DNA from: Seongchinamella unica
GTDB lineage: Bacteria > Pseudomonadota > Gammaproteobacteria > Pseudomonadales > Halieaceae
Assembly: GCF_004354085.1 (NCBI RefSeq)
Contig: NZ_SMSE01000001.1
Span: 667,335-731,334, forward strand
Direction: 5' to 3'
Length of the DNA stretch: 64,000 nt
This document shows, in pieces, positions 45,705 to 54,320 of the stretch. The position numbers and the translations under genes were made by a program. The stretch's first letter is position 1, and every line of letters begins with the position of its first letter. The notes beneath the pieces are model-generated. The model was not told where the DNA came from. It ran no database searches and saw nothing but the letters and a program-made list of their open reading frames with translations.

Positions 45705-46805
45705 ATGGAAATAATCGAGAGACAGCAGGGAATGCAGCAACTGAAAGCGGCATGGCACTGGTGGCTGGCTGAACTGTCAGCGCTTGCGCCTAAACCTTTG
45801 ATCGATTTTTTCGCCACGGGCACCGCCATTTTGCGAGTACAGGCAGTCTCGGGGGCAAGCCGCTTCGTCCTGCGCACGGGTCAGGATGAACAGACGCTCG
45901 GTGAGATCGACCTTCTGCAGGCATCACCAGATGAACTGCAGGCCTTCGCCCGCCAATTGGGAGAGCACCTGACCCTCAGGCCACAAGTGCAGCTGGCGCC
46001 CCCGGCTGAAGCCTTCCTGGAACGGGAGGCCTATCTGCCATTGACGGTCGAGGCCAATCTGCCGACGGTGTTGCGTTTTGAAATTGACCGGCTGATGCCC
46101 TTCGGCAAGGGTGACGCGCTATTCGGCTACCGGGTTCTACAGCGCCATCCCGAAGAGGAGAAACTGGCAGTCGAGCTGTATGTCATCTCCCGCCAGCAAC
46201 TGGCGCCCTATCTGGATCGCTTGTCGGCACTGGGCCTGGCACCGGAAGCCGTGCTTCCCCCCTCGGCGACCGGAACTCGCGACGATGCGACCCTTAACCT
46301 GCTGCCCGAAGCGCAGAGGGCTCCGGCGGAGCCTTACTGGAACCGGGAGGTCTGGCGGGCGTTTCTATTGGCAATGGTGCTCGCCGTCGCGACGCTGGCA
46401 TTGCCGGCCTGGTATTACGAGCGCAGTATCGGCAGCATACAACCGGAAATCGAGCAAAAGCGGGCCGATGCCGACCGTGTGGCAGAGAAGCGTGGCCTGG
46501 TTCTGAGCCAACTGCTGGCCCGCCAGGCTATCGCCGCCCGCAAGAACGAAGCCCCCGGCAAACTGGAGCTTCTGTTGGCGCTTACCCGGGTTCTTCCAGA
46601 CAATACCTGGGTCTCCCGCCTGCATATGGAACGTAAGAAATTGGTGCTGAGCGGCGAGTCCGACAAGGCTTCGGACCTGATCGGCTTGCTGGAACAGTCG
46701 GACTACTTTCGGGATGTGCAGTTCAGGTCGCCTATTACCTCCAACCCCAGGACTGGCAGTGAAAGATACGAGATAGAGGTGGACCTGGCGGAGATGGCAC
46801 CGTGA
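45705..46805 (+). CDS. gspL: type II secretion protein GspL
   Basis: A 366-residue bitopic inner-membrane protein. It has a cytoplasmic actin-like domain of the GspL/PilM type (about 30-210, with AEAFLEREAYLPLTVEANLPTVL and a VYVISRQQL-like strand), one membrane helix (about 228-248, FLLAMVLAVATLALPAWYY), a coiled coil and a PilN-like ferredoxin-fold domain (LLALTRVLPDNTWVSRL). GspL couples GspE to the periplasmic parts together with GspM. The ATG at 45705 has GGGG five bases upstream; ATG 45732 is an alternative. It overlaps gspM by four bases. Confidence 0.8.
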   Translation: MEIIERQQGMQQLKAAWHWWLAELSALAPKPLIDFFATGTAILRVQAVSGASRFVLRTGQDEQTLGEIDLLQASPDELQAFARQLGEHLTLRPQVQLAPPAEAFLEREAYLPLTVEANLPTVLRFEIDRLMPFGKGDALFGYRVLQRHPEEEKLAVELYVISRQQLAPYLDRLSALGLAPEAVLPPSATGTRDDATLNLLPEAQRAPAEPYWNREVWRAFLLAMVLAVATLALPAWYYERSIGSIQPEIEQKRADADRVAEKRGLVLSQLLARQAIAARKNEAPGKLELLLALTRVLPDNTWVSRLHMERKKLVLSGESDKASDLIGLLEQSDYFRDVQFRSPITSNPRTGSERYEIEVDLAEMAP

Positions 46806-47419
46806 GTGCACTGTCCCCCGGCATGAGCCGACTCACGGCAGTGGGGCTGCTGCTCCTGTTGCTGCTCTTCCTGGTGCTCTACCTGTTGGTACCGCTGTGG
46901 CGGTACTATGCCGAGAGTTCAAAGGAACTGTCGATTAAGCGGCACCAACTAGCGCAGTATGAGTACCTGCTGGGCAATGAGGAAAGGATCGACGAGGAAC
47001 TCGCCCGCATAGACGGCACCGAAACCGGCGATCTGTTCCTCCCCGGGAGCAAGGCGTCGATCGCATCGGCCAACCTGCGGGAAGTTGTCGCCGACGCAGT
47101 GCGCGAGAGCGGTGGCGAGTTGATCAGCAGCCGGGAGTATGAGGCCGAAGCGATCGATTCCACCACGGCCATCGGCCTGCAACTGCAGGTACGCGGCGAG
47201 GTGGGCAACCTGGTGCAGCTACTGCACCGGATCGAGTCGGCGCGGCCAGTGATCTTTGTCGATGAACTGGACCTGAGCAGTTCCAGCAGCCGCTCCATTT
47301 CCTCGCAGGAGTTGCGTCGCGCCCAAACGCGCGGAAACCCTCCCAGCCTGGAATTTCGCATGAATATCGTCGGTTACCTCGCCGGGGCAGAGGAGGTGCA
47401 AAGTGGAAGCGCGGAATAA
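46802..47419 (+). CDS. gspM: type II secretion protein GspM
   Basis: A 205-residue inner-membrane protein with one N-terminal helix (about 13-35, Leu-rich), a coiled coil (about 38-75) and a periplasmic ferredoxin-like domain (about 85-195, with LREVVADAVRESGGEL and VGNLVQLLHRIESARPVIFVDEL), as in GspM/PilO proteins. It starts with GTG at 46802, overlapping the gspL stop. It overlaps the next gene by 17 bases. Confidence 0.8.
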   Translation: MSALSPGMSRLTAVGLLLLLLLFLVLYLLVPLWRYYAESSKELSIKRHQLAQYEYLLGNEERIDEELARIDGTETGDLFLPGSKASIASANLREVVADAVRESGGELISSREYEAEAIDSTTAIGLQLQVRGEVGNLVQLLHRIESARPVIFVDELDLSSSSSRSISSQELRRAQTRGNPPSLEFRMNIVGYLAGAEEVQSGSAE

Positions 47420-48035
47420 TCCGTGGTTGAAGTTGTTCCGCTGGCTGATCGTGGTACTGGTGGCGATCCTGCTGTTGGAAGTGGCGCTGTTACTTTGGAG
47501 CGCCCTGGGCGATGTGGACTCAGGAGACGCGCGCGGCGATTCGCTATCGCAGAATGTGCTGGAGATCGACGCCCTGCCGCCGCTCGACCAGTTTCTCGAA
47601 GCGGTTGAGCGCAACCTTTTCAGTTGGAAGCGCAGGCCGGACGAAGCGAGTGGGCAGGAAATGGGTGTCCTCAGTGGCGGCCAACTGGCGGAAAAGTGGG
47701 CACTGACGGGCCTTGTTAAGGCGGGAGAATCAACTTACGCTATTTTTAGTGAAGTCGAGGGAACTCGGCAGGTGCGCCTTGAAGAGGGTATGGAGCTTGA
47801 AAACTGGACGGTGGAGGCGGTCGATACCGAGCAGATCAGCCTGGTCAGCGACGAGAAGCGCGAGGTCTACCGATTGAAGGTGACCGACAACCCGACTCCC
47901 GCGCCCAATACAGATACAGGTACAGACACAGACACAGACACAGACACAGATACAGATACAGACACAGATCAGAGCGAACCTGCCAGCGAACAAAGCGACG
48001 AAGCCGCGGCAACGTCGGAGGAGTCAAAGGAATGA
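47403..48035 (+). CDS. GspC/XpsN-like type II secretion protein
   Basis: A 210-residue protein with an N-terminal membrane helix (about 14-34). A homology-region-like domain (about 68-160, AEKWALTGLVKAGESTYAIFSEVEGTRQVRLEEGME) resembles the HR domain of GspC, which binds the secretin. A low-complexity acidic tail follows (about 163-210) that includes a (Thr-Asp)n run. There is no PDZ domain. The position between gspM and gspD matches XpsN of Xanthomonas. It starts with GTG at 47403, with GAGGTG five bases upstream, and ends with an ATGA overlap with gspD. Confidence 0.75.
   Translation: MEARNNPWLKLFRWLIVVLVAILLLEVALLLWSALGDVDSGDARGDSLSQNVLEIDALPPLDQFLEAVERNLFSWKRRPDEASGQEMGVLSGGQLAEKWALTGLVKAGESTYAIFSEVEGTRQVRLEEGMELENWTVEAVDTEQISLVSDEKREVYRLKVTDNPTPAPNTDTGTDTDTDTDTDTDTDTDQSEPASEQSDEAAATSEESKE
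47915..47973 (+). repeat. ACAGAC/ACAGAT hexanucleotide microsatellite
   Basis: About nine to ten units of a six-base repeat (ACAGAC with some ACAGAT and ACAGGT) encode Thr-Asp dipeptides in the tail of the GspC-like protein. Gain or loss of units would keep the frame and change only linker length, so this is length variation and not on/off switching. Confidence 0.8.
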
Positions 48036-50221
48036 AAAAGACAAGCATGCGCCGGCGATTCCCCTGGAGCGGTAAGCCCGTTGCGGTTCCCGGGCAGTGG
48101 GGGCGCAGTGGGAGACGTTTCGACCTACTACTTGGCTGTCTTCTCCTGGGCCCCCTGCTGCTCTCCTGTGCCAACACGGAATCCATGAAACAGGCCCCGG
48201 AGACTACGATGGCGCAACCCGAAGACGCTGCGCCCACCGGGGAAATTGCTGAATCCTTCAAGGTCAACCCGGTGGTCAGCACCGCCAACGCCGATGTACC
48301 CCTGAAGGAAATTCATCGGGGCACGGGGAGTGTTATCAACCCTTCCGACGGCGCCCGGGTGCGTGTGTCGGAGGAGACCGGGGACGTGACCCTGAATTTT
48401 CAGAATGCACCCATCACCGAGGTCGTACATTCCATTCTCGGCGATATCCTCGACGTCAACTACACCATCGAGGGGGGCGTGGAGGGCGCTGTTTCCATGC
48501 GCACCACACGGCCAGTGCACAGAGACGCCCTGATTTCCATTCTGGATAACCTGTTGCGGATGAACGACGCGGCGATTCTGAAATCGCATGACATATACGA
48601 AATCGTCCCGATGGGGGACGGCATTCCCGCTGCGCTGAGCCCGACGACACGTTTGAGCGCAAACAGGGGTTATCAGGTACTGATTGTCCCCCTGCGCTAC
48701 ATCGGCGCGAAGGAGATGGCAAAAATCCTCGAGCCGGTAAAGTCTTCCAAGTCGGTCGTGCAGGTCGATGAGTACCGCAATTTGCTTACTATGGCGGGCA
48801 CCCACTCGGATCTGTTCAACCTGCGAGACACTATTTCTATCTTCGACGTCGATCAACTGGCGGGAATGTCGGTGGGCATATTTCGAATGCAGAACGTGGA
48901 AGCCGCAACCGTGTTGGAGGAGTTGGAAACCATCTTCGGAGATACCGGTGAAGGGCCTCTCGCTGGCCTGGTGCGCTTTACGGTGATGGAGAGGCTCAAC
49001 GCACTGATGGTGATCTCGCCGCAGGAAAAGTACCTGGCCGACGTCGAAACATGGATTACCCGGCTTGACCAGGCCGAGAATCTGCAGGGCGTTAACATGT
49101 ACGTCTACTACATCCAGAACGGCAAAGCAGAGAATATCGCCGACCTGTTGAACCAATTGTTCGAGGAGAAACGGCGCACTGCGTCGGTGACGAATGAAAC
49201 CAGCGCACCGGCTGCCGCCGAGGAAGCGAGCGACGATGGCGGGCTGCGGGAAAATGTCAAAGTTTCCAAGGTGGCGACGGGAGAAATATCCATCCTGGCC
49301 TATGCCGAAACCAACGCGCTGCTTATTTCCGCCACGCCCACTGATTATCTGGAAGTGGAAAAAGCAATCGAGAAACTCGATGTGCTTCCCATGCAGGTGT
49401 TGATAGAAGCGTCTATCGTGGAGGTCACCCTCGGGGATAACCTGGAGTACGGATTGCAGTGGTTCTTCACCGGCTCCGTAGGTGATTACAGTGAAATCGG
49501 TGGTCTGAACATACCCGCCAGCGGCGACGTTTCGGACGGCCTCGAAGGCGTTCTGGACGATCCCGTAAATTTCACCTACGCCTTGTTTGACGCTGCTGGT
49601 ACTCGCGCTCTACTTAACGCCGTCGCTGGCGATTCACGCCTGGATGTGCTTTCAGCGCCCTCTCTTATGGTGCTGGACAACCACACCGCCGTCATCCGGG
49701 TGGGTGACCAGGTCCCGATCCGCACCACCGAGACCACGAATACCAGTAGCGCGTTCGTCGACCCGGATGGCAGGATTGGTAGTAATATTACCAGCCAGAT
49801 TCAGTACCGGGATACCGGTGTTACCCTTGAGGTGACCCCACGGGTCAACGCGGGTGGCATGGTGATGCTGGATATCACCCAGCGCGTGGATGATGTCGAC
49901 GAAACACAGACTTCGAACATCGACTCTCCCACCATTCTGCAACGTGAAATTACTACCAGTGTCGCGGTACAGAGCCGCGAGACCATCGTCCTCGGCGGCC
50001 TTATTCGCGAGGGTAAGGAGGAGGAAGAAAGCGGCATCCCGCTGCTGAAGGATATTCCTGGACTCGGCGCCCTGTTTCGAACCACCCGGATTTCCGAGGC
50101 CAAAACCGAATTGGTGGTGATGATTACCCCGAGTGCGGTCGCCAACCAGTCCGACGCCCGCCGAGTGACAGACGAATACAAGGCCAAGTTGAAAGGGGTC
50201 GATCTCTCGGGCCTCAAATAA
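48032..50221 (+). CDS. gspD: type II secretion secretin GspD
   Basis: A 729-residue outer-membrane secretin. The N-terminus is unusually long and basic, and then LLLGPLLLSC gives a lipobox with Cys46, so it looks like a self-piloting lipoprotein secretin. It has an N0 domain (about 115-190, VTLNFQNAPITEVVHSILGDIL), three N1-N3 repeats (about 205-450) and the secretin core (about 455-715, with QVLIEASIVEVTLGDNLEYGLQW, VGDQVPIRTTE and a final VVMITPSAV). Transport of folded substrates passes through this pore. It is the last gene of the operon. A weak GC hairpin without a T-tract lies at 50252-50271. Confidence 0.93.
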   Translation: MKKTSMRRRFPWSGKPVAVPGQWGRSGRRFDLLLGCLLLGPLLLSCANTESMKQAPETTMAQPEDAAPTGEIAESFKVNPVVSTANADVPLKEIHRGTGSVINPSDGARVRVSEETGDVTLNFQNAPITEVVHSILGDILDVNYTIEGGVEGAVSMRTTRPVHRDALISILDNLLRMNDAAILKSHDIYEIVPMGDGIPAALSPTTRLSANRGYQVLIVPLRYIGAKEMAKILEPVKSSKSVVQVDEYRNLLTMAGTHSDLFNLRDTISIFDVDQLAGMSVGIFRMQNVEAATVLEELETIFGDTGEGPLAGLVRFTVMERLNALMVISPQEKYLADVETWITRLDQAENLQGVNMYVYYIQNGKAENIADLLNQLFEEKRRTASVTNETSAPAAAEEASDDGGLRENVKVSKVATGEISILAYAETNALLISATPTDYLEVEKAIEKLDVLPMQVLIEASIVEVTLGDNLEYGLQWFFTGSVGDYSEIGGLNIPASGDVSDGLEGVLDDPVNFTYALFDAAGTRALLNAVAGDSRLDVLSAPSLMVLDNHTAVIRVGDQVPIRTTETTNTSSAFVDPDGRIGSNITSQIQYRDTGVTLEVTPRVNAGGMVMLDITQRVDDVDETQTSNIDSPTILQREITTSVAVQSRETIVLGGLIREGKEEEESGIPLLKDIPGLGALFRTTRISEAKTELVVMITPSAVANQSDARRVTDEYKAKLKGVDLSGLK

Positions 50222-50899
50222 CAGTAATAAACTTAACCATAATCACTCTACCCGCCGATTCGGCCCGGCGGTGTGTCTGCACGAGAATAACCGTGCAAAA
50301 AACAATAGATTAATTGTCTATATGAATAGCACCCTATGAATCAAAAAGTTATCAAAACGCATTAACTGTACAAAATCTGAACCCGCTACAGTGGATTGTT
50401 CGCACTTATAAAAAGCAGATTAACCGTTCACTTTCCAATAGATAGCTTGGGTTTCTAACAAGCAGCTTTAATCCAATGGCTGAGTTCCGGTGGTCGATGC
50501 CACCCTGCTGCTACAAGTGAAAATGCTTTCTTGCCCCTCGCAATATATGAGCTATACCTAAGAAGCTTGCTTCGAAAGGGCACGTTTTGATTACTTCGGA
50601 TGATACTAGCCGAATGTATGAATAAACACGCAAAGCCTCGGAACTTAGATACCCCAGTCAGCCAGGCTACCGAAAAGCGAGATACAGGTCCTCTGTATCG
50701 GACGCGGTAGCTACGCCATCCAGATCCGCCCGTTTCCAGAGAGACAAACAACAAGTTCCGTTGAGAGTTTGTTAATGGATAGATCAGGCGGGTACGCGCC
50801 TTTCAGTAAACGATGTGGTGAAAAATCCGGCCTTTCGCGGGCTGGGTTGTTTCGTTACGTCTTAGCCAAGGGAAAAGTGGATTTTCTCGGGGAGTGGTC
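50222..50899. other. 678-base AT-richer leader region upstream of the DUF11-like surface protein
   Basis: No gene is supported. The stretch holds a GC hairpin at 50252-50271 just after gspD, a stretch resembling the 3' half of a GEMM riboswitch (50620-50675, described separately), a perfect 7-bp hairpin at 50681-50699 (GATACAG/CTGTATC), and then about 200 bases of unexplained leader before the start codon at 50900. A leader this long suggests RNA-level control. Confidence 0.4.
50575..50700 (+). ncRNA. tentative c-di-GMP-I (GEMM)-like riboswitch
   Basis: The words ACGCAAAGCCTCGG (50628-50641) and CAGCCAGGCTACCGAA (50659-50674) match the conserved core and 3' end of GEMM-I aptamers, with CTCGG able to pair with CCGAA. 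The usual 5' GGCAAACC with a GAAA tetraloop stem is not clear; a stem TTCGG/CCGAA at 50595-50614 takes its place. A 7-bp hairpin directly follows and could be part of an expression platform. This is a by-eye call. Confidence 0.35.
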
Positions 50900-53800
50900 A
50901 TGAAAAGTGTTAAGGGATTCATTAGAAAGCATGTTCTGCTGTCGCTGACGGCGTTTGGGCTGGTGCTGTCAGGCGCCCTGGTTTGGGCGCTGCACCCGGA
51001 TGAGGTCGAGCTGTTCGAGTTGTCCGAGCAATGGGCAACCGAGAACACCCTGAATGGGCCATGTGAAGATAAAACCGACCAACAGGGTCAGGACTATTTC
51101 TTTACTCAGCAGGAGGCACCTTGCGACTCGACCAATGCCGTCATCAATGACTCCGGCGCTCCTGGTGACCCACTTGACCCAGACAATGATGATTGGGAAA
51201 CGATCTACGCAGACCTTGGGCTCAACACTCCCGCCGGGATCGTCATACCGGGTGCCCCGGTACCTCCAGCAACGCCAGGCGATTATCTGGTGGCGACCGG
51301 CATCATCGTGGACCATATCAACCCCGATGGCACTGACGATTCCATGTTCACCACCGGGGGTTCCAAGGACGTGAACGACATCTCCCAGTGGATGCACACG
51401 ATCACCAAGCCGACCCCCGACAAGGACAACATCCTGCATGCCTTTGCCGCTTTGTATCGTCAGGATGATAATTCAATAACTCCAGAATTGCCGCCGGCTT
51501 GTGACGACCCTGAGGCAGACACAACTGGTATCGACTGCATAAACCCAAAAAACAACTTTGAGGATATTTATATCTATTTCGGTATGGACCGTCTGGCCAA
51601 TAACGGCGCGGCCGACCTGGGCTTCTGGCTCTTCAAGGCACCCATCAACCAGGCCAGTGACGGCACCTTTGTCGATGACCTCGGCAATCCCGCGACCCAA
51701 ACCATCGGGAATATCCTGATCCTGTCCGAGTTCAACCAGGGCGGCGCCATCGCCGACCTGAAAGTGTACGAATGGGTTGGCGCCGGCGGCTCAGACGGCC
51801 CGCTGAATCTCCTTGAGGAGGGGGCGGACTGCGACTTCGTGGACTTCGCAATCCCGGGCACGTCTCCGACGCGAGACGGGGTAGCCGGTCCGCCTATTTA
51901 TCCCGGCCAGGATGTGTGCGGCAACGTTAACACGGTGGCGGAAGTCGCGCCCTGGAAATTCCATCCCAAGTTCGACGACACGTGCAACGATAATCCGGCT
52001 GAGGAGTACGATGCCACCGATTGTACCTTCCCGCCCAGCAGCTTCTACGAGGGCGGTGCCAACCTGACTGCGCTGGGGCTGACCGGGTGTTTCTCCAACT
52101 TCCTCGCGGAAACCCGCTCCTCCCCGTCCCTGGATGCACAATTGAAGGATTTCGTGCTGGGTGAGTTTGATACTTGTTCAATAATGGCCAGCAAGTCGGT
52201 CGATTCCGAACTGTCGAAAATTGGTGACGCTGTGACCTACACGGTCAGCGTCGAGAATACCGGCATTTCGCCGCTGTATCTCGAGAGCATTGATGACAGC
52301 ATCGCAGGCGACCTGCTGAGTGGCGGCACGCCGAATACCGGCGTATCGAATGTGGTAGCCAATCCCGTGGGATGCAATGCCCTCGCCGCCCAACTCGACC
52401 CGATGGATACCTGCGAGGTTACTTACGACTACACGGTGCAAGCGGGCGATCCCGATCCCGTCGATAATACCGTGACCTTCACCTACCGCGAAGGGAACGA
52501 CGGTGGCACTTTGGAAGGACAGGCTTTCTCTTCCACCAGCAATGAAACGCTGAACCTGTTCGCTCCGGACATCAGTGCCACCAAGGTGGCTGATACCGAA
52601 ATCTCCAAGGTCGGTGACACCATCGGCTATACCATTACCATCACCAACGACAGCTCCAGCGATACGCCGGACCTGGTCTTCGATACGATCAGTGACAGCA
52701 TCGCCGGTAACCTGTTGACCGGGTCCACCAATACGGGCGTAAGCAACCTGGTGGACAACTGTGGCGCCTCACTGAGCAGTGCGACCGGCAGCTGTACGAT
52801 CACCTACGACTACACGGTGCAACCGGGTGACGCTGACCCGCTGGTCAATACGGTGGATATCGATACCCACCCGACCGGCTTCAGCAACGACGTGGACACC
52901 AGCGCCAACGAGTCGGTCAATCTGTTCGATCCGGACATCAGTGCCACCAAGGTGGCGGATGCCGAGATCTCCAAGGTTGGCGACACCATTGGCTACACCA
53001 TTACCATCACCAACGACAGCTCCAGCGATACGCCGGACCTGGTCTTCGACCAGATCAGCGACAGCATCGCCGGTAACCTGTTGACCGGGTCCACCAATAC
53101 GGGCGTAAGCAACCTGGTGGACAACTGTGGCTCCTCACTGAGCAATGCGACGGGCAGCTGCACCATTACCTACGACTACACTGTGCAGGTGGGTGATGCC
53201 GAGCCGCTGGATAACCTGGTCAGCATCGAGTCCTATCCGACCGGCTTCAGCAATGACGTCGATACCAGCGCGAGCGATTCTGCAACCGTTCTGCATCCTG
53301 ACTATACGCTCGATAAGAGCTGCCAGTCAGAGCCTGCGGACCTGGGCACCAGCATCAGCTTCTACGTGACCCTGGAGAACCATGGTGATGTTGCGCTCGA
53401 TATCGAGCTGACTGATCCGGACCTGGTCGGCAGCCCGCTGAGCTTCAGCCTTGGCGTCGCCACCGGAGCGGATGATCCTGTCTGTACAGAAGTTTCACTG
53501 GATAATGGCGACCCCTCTGACGGTTGTCACAGGATCGAGGGTTCAATCCTCGCAGACACCGTCGGGACACAGTTCCTCAGCACGGCTACCGGTCTCGGCA
53601 CCATCAGTGCTGTAGAGGGCCTGCCAAACGAACTGGAGCGTACCGATGACGCCACCTGCGATGTCACCGATATCGGCGCCACCCGCACCCTGGGCTTCTG
53701 GAAGTCCCATATCAGCGATGGCGAGCTCTTCGTCGAGCCTGACTGGGTAGAAAGTGTTCAGTACGGTTACACCTGCCACGTCCTTGAGGACCATATCCTG

Positions 53801-54232
53801 GGTGACTTGACCTTTGAGTGGACCGAGAACGATGGCTCGCCCTATCTGGATCTGGGCTGGAAACAGGTTCGCAGCTGTGAGGATCTGTTCAGCATCTTCT
53901 GGGCGCATCCCAGCAGGGAGTCGGATGGCGGCAAGCGGAACAAGTCCTGCTCCGCGCAAATCGGCTCCTCCGATATCCTGGCAGCCGCGCTACTCAATGT
54001 GGCGCTGGACAACGGCGCGTCTATCGACTCGCAGCTGATCCAGGACCTGATCGATGCGCTGGAGTCGGGTAATTTCCGCGACATCAAGGATGCGGCGGGT
54101 CCGGTCAATAATTACAACGAGTCAGGAGACTCCCAGGCCATCATTGACCTCGATGGAACGATGATTCCCCACGCCGATCCCAACGGCGGTAAGGAGTTCG
54201 CTTCACCCTTCGAGTTCGGTGACTGCGACTGA
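50900..54232 (+). CDS. large secreted protein with DUF11/DUF7507-like repeats
   Basis: A 1110-residue exported protein with a signal peptide (about 1-32). An N-terminal region of about 400 residues (WATENTLNGPCEDKTDQQ..., FEDIYIYFGMDRLANNGAADLGFWLF) looks like a choice-of-anchor-type domain. Then come three to four bacterial Ig-like repeats (ATKVADTEISKVGDTIGYTI...ITYDYTVQ), two of them almost identical. A C-terminal domain begins TLGFWKSH, a motif found in other secreted proteins. Function is unknown; surface structure or adhesion is likely. The ATG at 50900 has GGGGAG six bases upstream. It follows the T2SS operon and is a candidate substrate. Confidence 0.75.
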   Translation: MKSVKGFIRKHVLLSLTAFGLVLSGALVWALHPDEVELFELSEQWATENTLNGPCEDKTDQQGQDYFFTQQEAPCDSTNAVINDSGAPGDPLDPDNDDWETIYADLGLNTPAGIVIPGAPVPPATPGDYLVATGIIVDHINPDGTDDSMFTTGGSKDVNDISQWMHTITKPTPDKDNILHAFAALYRQDDNSITPELPPACDDPEADTTGIDCINPKNNFEDIYIYFGMDRLANNGAADLGFWLFKAPINQASDGTFVDDLGNPATQTIGNILILSEFNQGGAIADLKVYEWVGAGGSDGPLNLLEEGADCDFVDFAIPGTSPTRDGVAGPPIYPGQDVCGNVNTVAEVAPWKFHPKFDDTCNDNPAEEYDATDCTFPPSSFYEGGANLTALGLTGCFSNFLAETRSSPSLDAQLKDFVLGEFDTCSIMASKSVDSELSKIGDAVTYTVSVENTGISPLYLESIDDSIAGDLLSGGTPNTGVSNVVANPVGCNALAAQLDPMDTCEVTYDYTVQAGDPDPVDNTVTFTYREGNDGGTLEGQAFSSTSNETLNLFAPDISATKVADTEISKVGDTIGYTITITNDSSSDTPDLVFDTISDSIAGNLLTGSTNTGVSNLVDNCGASLSSATGSCTITYDYTVQPGDADPLVNTVDIDTHPTGFSNDVDTSANESVNLFDPDISATKVADAEISKVGDTIGYTITITNDSSSDTPDLVFDQISDSIAGNLLTGSTNTGVSNLVDNCGSSLSNATGSCTITYDYTVQVGDAEPLDNLVSIESYPTGFSNDVDTSASDSATVLHPDYTLDKSCQSEPADLGTSISFYVTLENHGDVALDIELTDPDLVGSPLSFSLGVATGADDPVCTEVSLDNGDPSDGCHRIEGSILADTVGTQFLSTATGLGTISAVEGLPNELERTDDATCDVTDIGATRTLGFWKSHISDGELFVEPDWVESVQYGYTCHVLEDHILGDLTFEWTENDGSPYLDLGWKQVRSCEDLFSIFWAHPSRESDGGKRNKSCSAQIGSSDILAAALLNVALDNGASIDSQLIQDLIDALESGNFRDIKDAAGPVNNYNESGDSQAIIDLDGTMIPHADPNGGKEFASPFEFGDCD
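52568..53290 (+). repeat. 366-bp tandem duplication inside the surface protein gene
   Basis: Two adjacent copies begin at 52568 and 52934, 366 bases (122 codons) apart. They are nearly identical at the DNA level, with long exact blocks around the AACGACAGCTCCAGCGATAC segment. This points to recent duplication of one Ig-like domain or ongoing gene conversion. Confidence 0.85.
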
Positions 54233-54251
54233 GGTAACAGCAACGACTCAA

Positions 54252-54280
54252 GGCCGGTCCATGACCGGCCTTTTTTTTTT
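54252..54280 (+). terminator. strong intrinsic terminator
   Basis: GGCCGGTC (54252-54259), loop CAT, GACCGGCC (54263-54270), then ten T residues (54271-54280). This is a textbook Rho-independent terminator, 20 bases after the stop of the surface protein gene. Confidence 0.95.
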
Positions 54281-54320
54281 GCCGTTGTGGCTCAAGCGCT
54301 ATAGTTAACTCTGGAACAAA

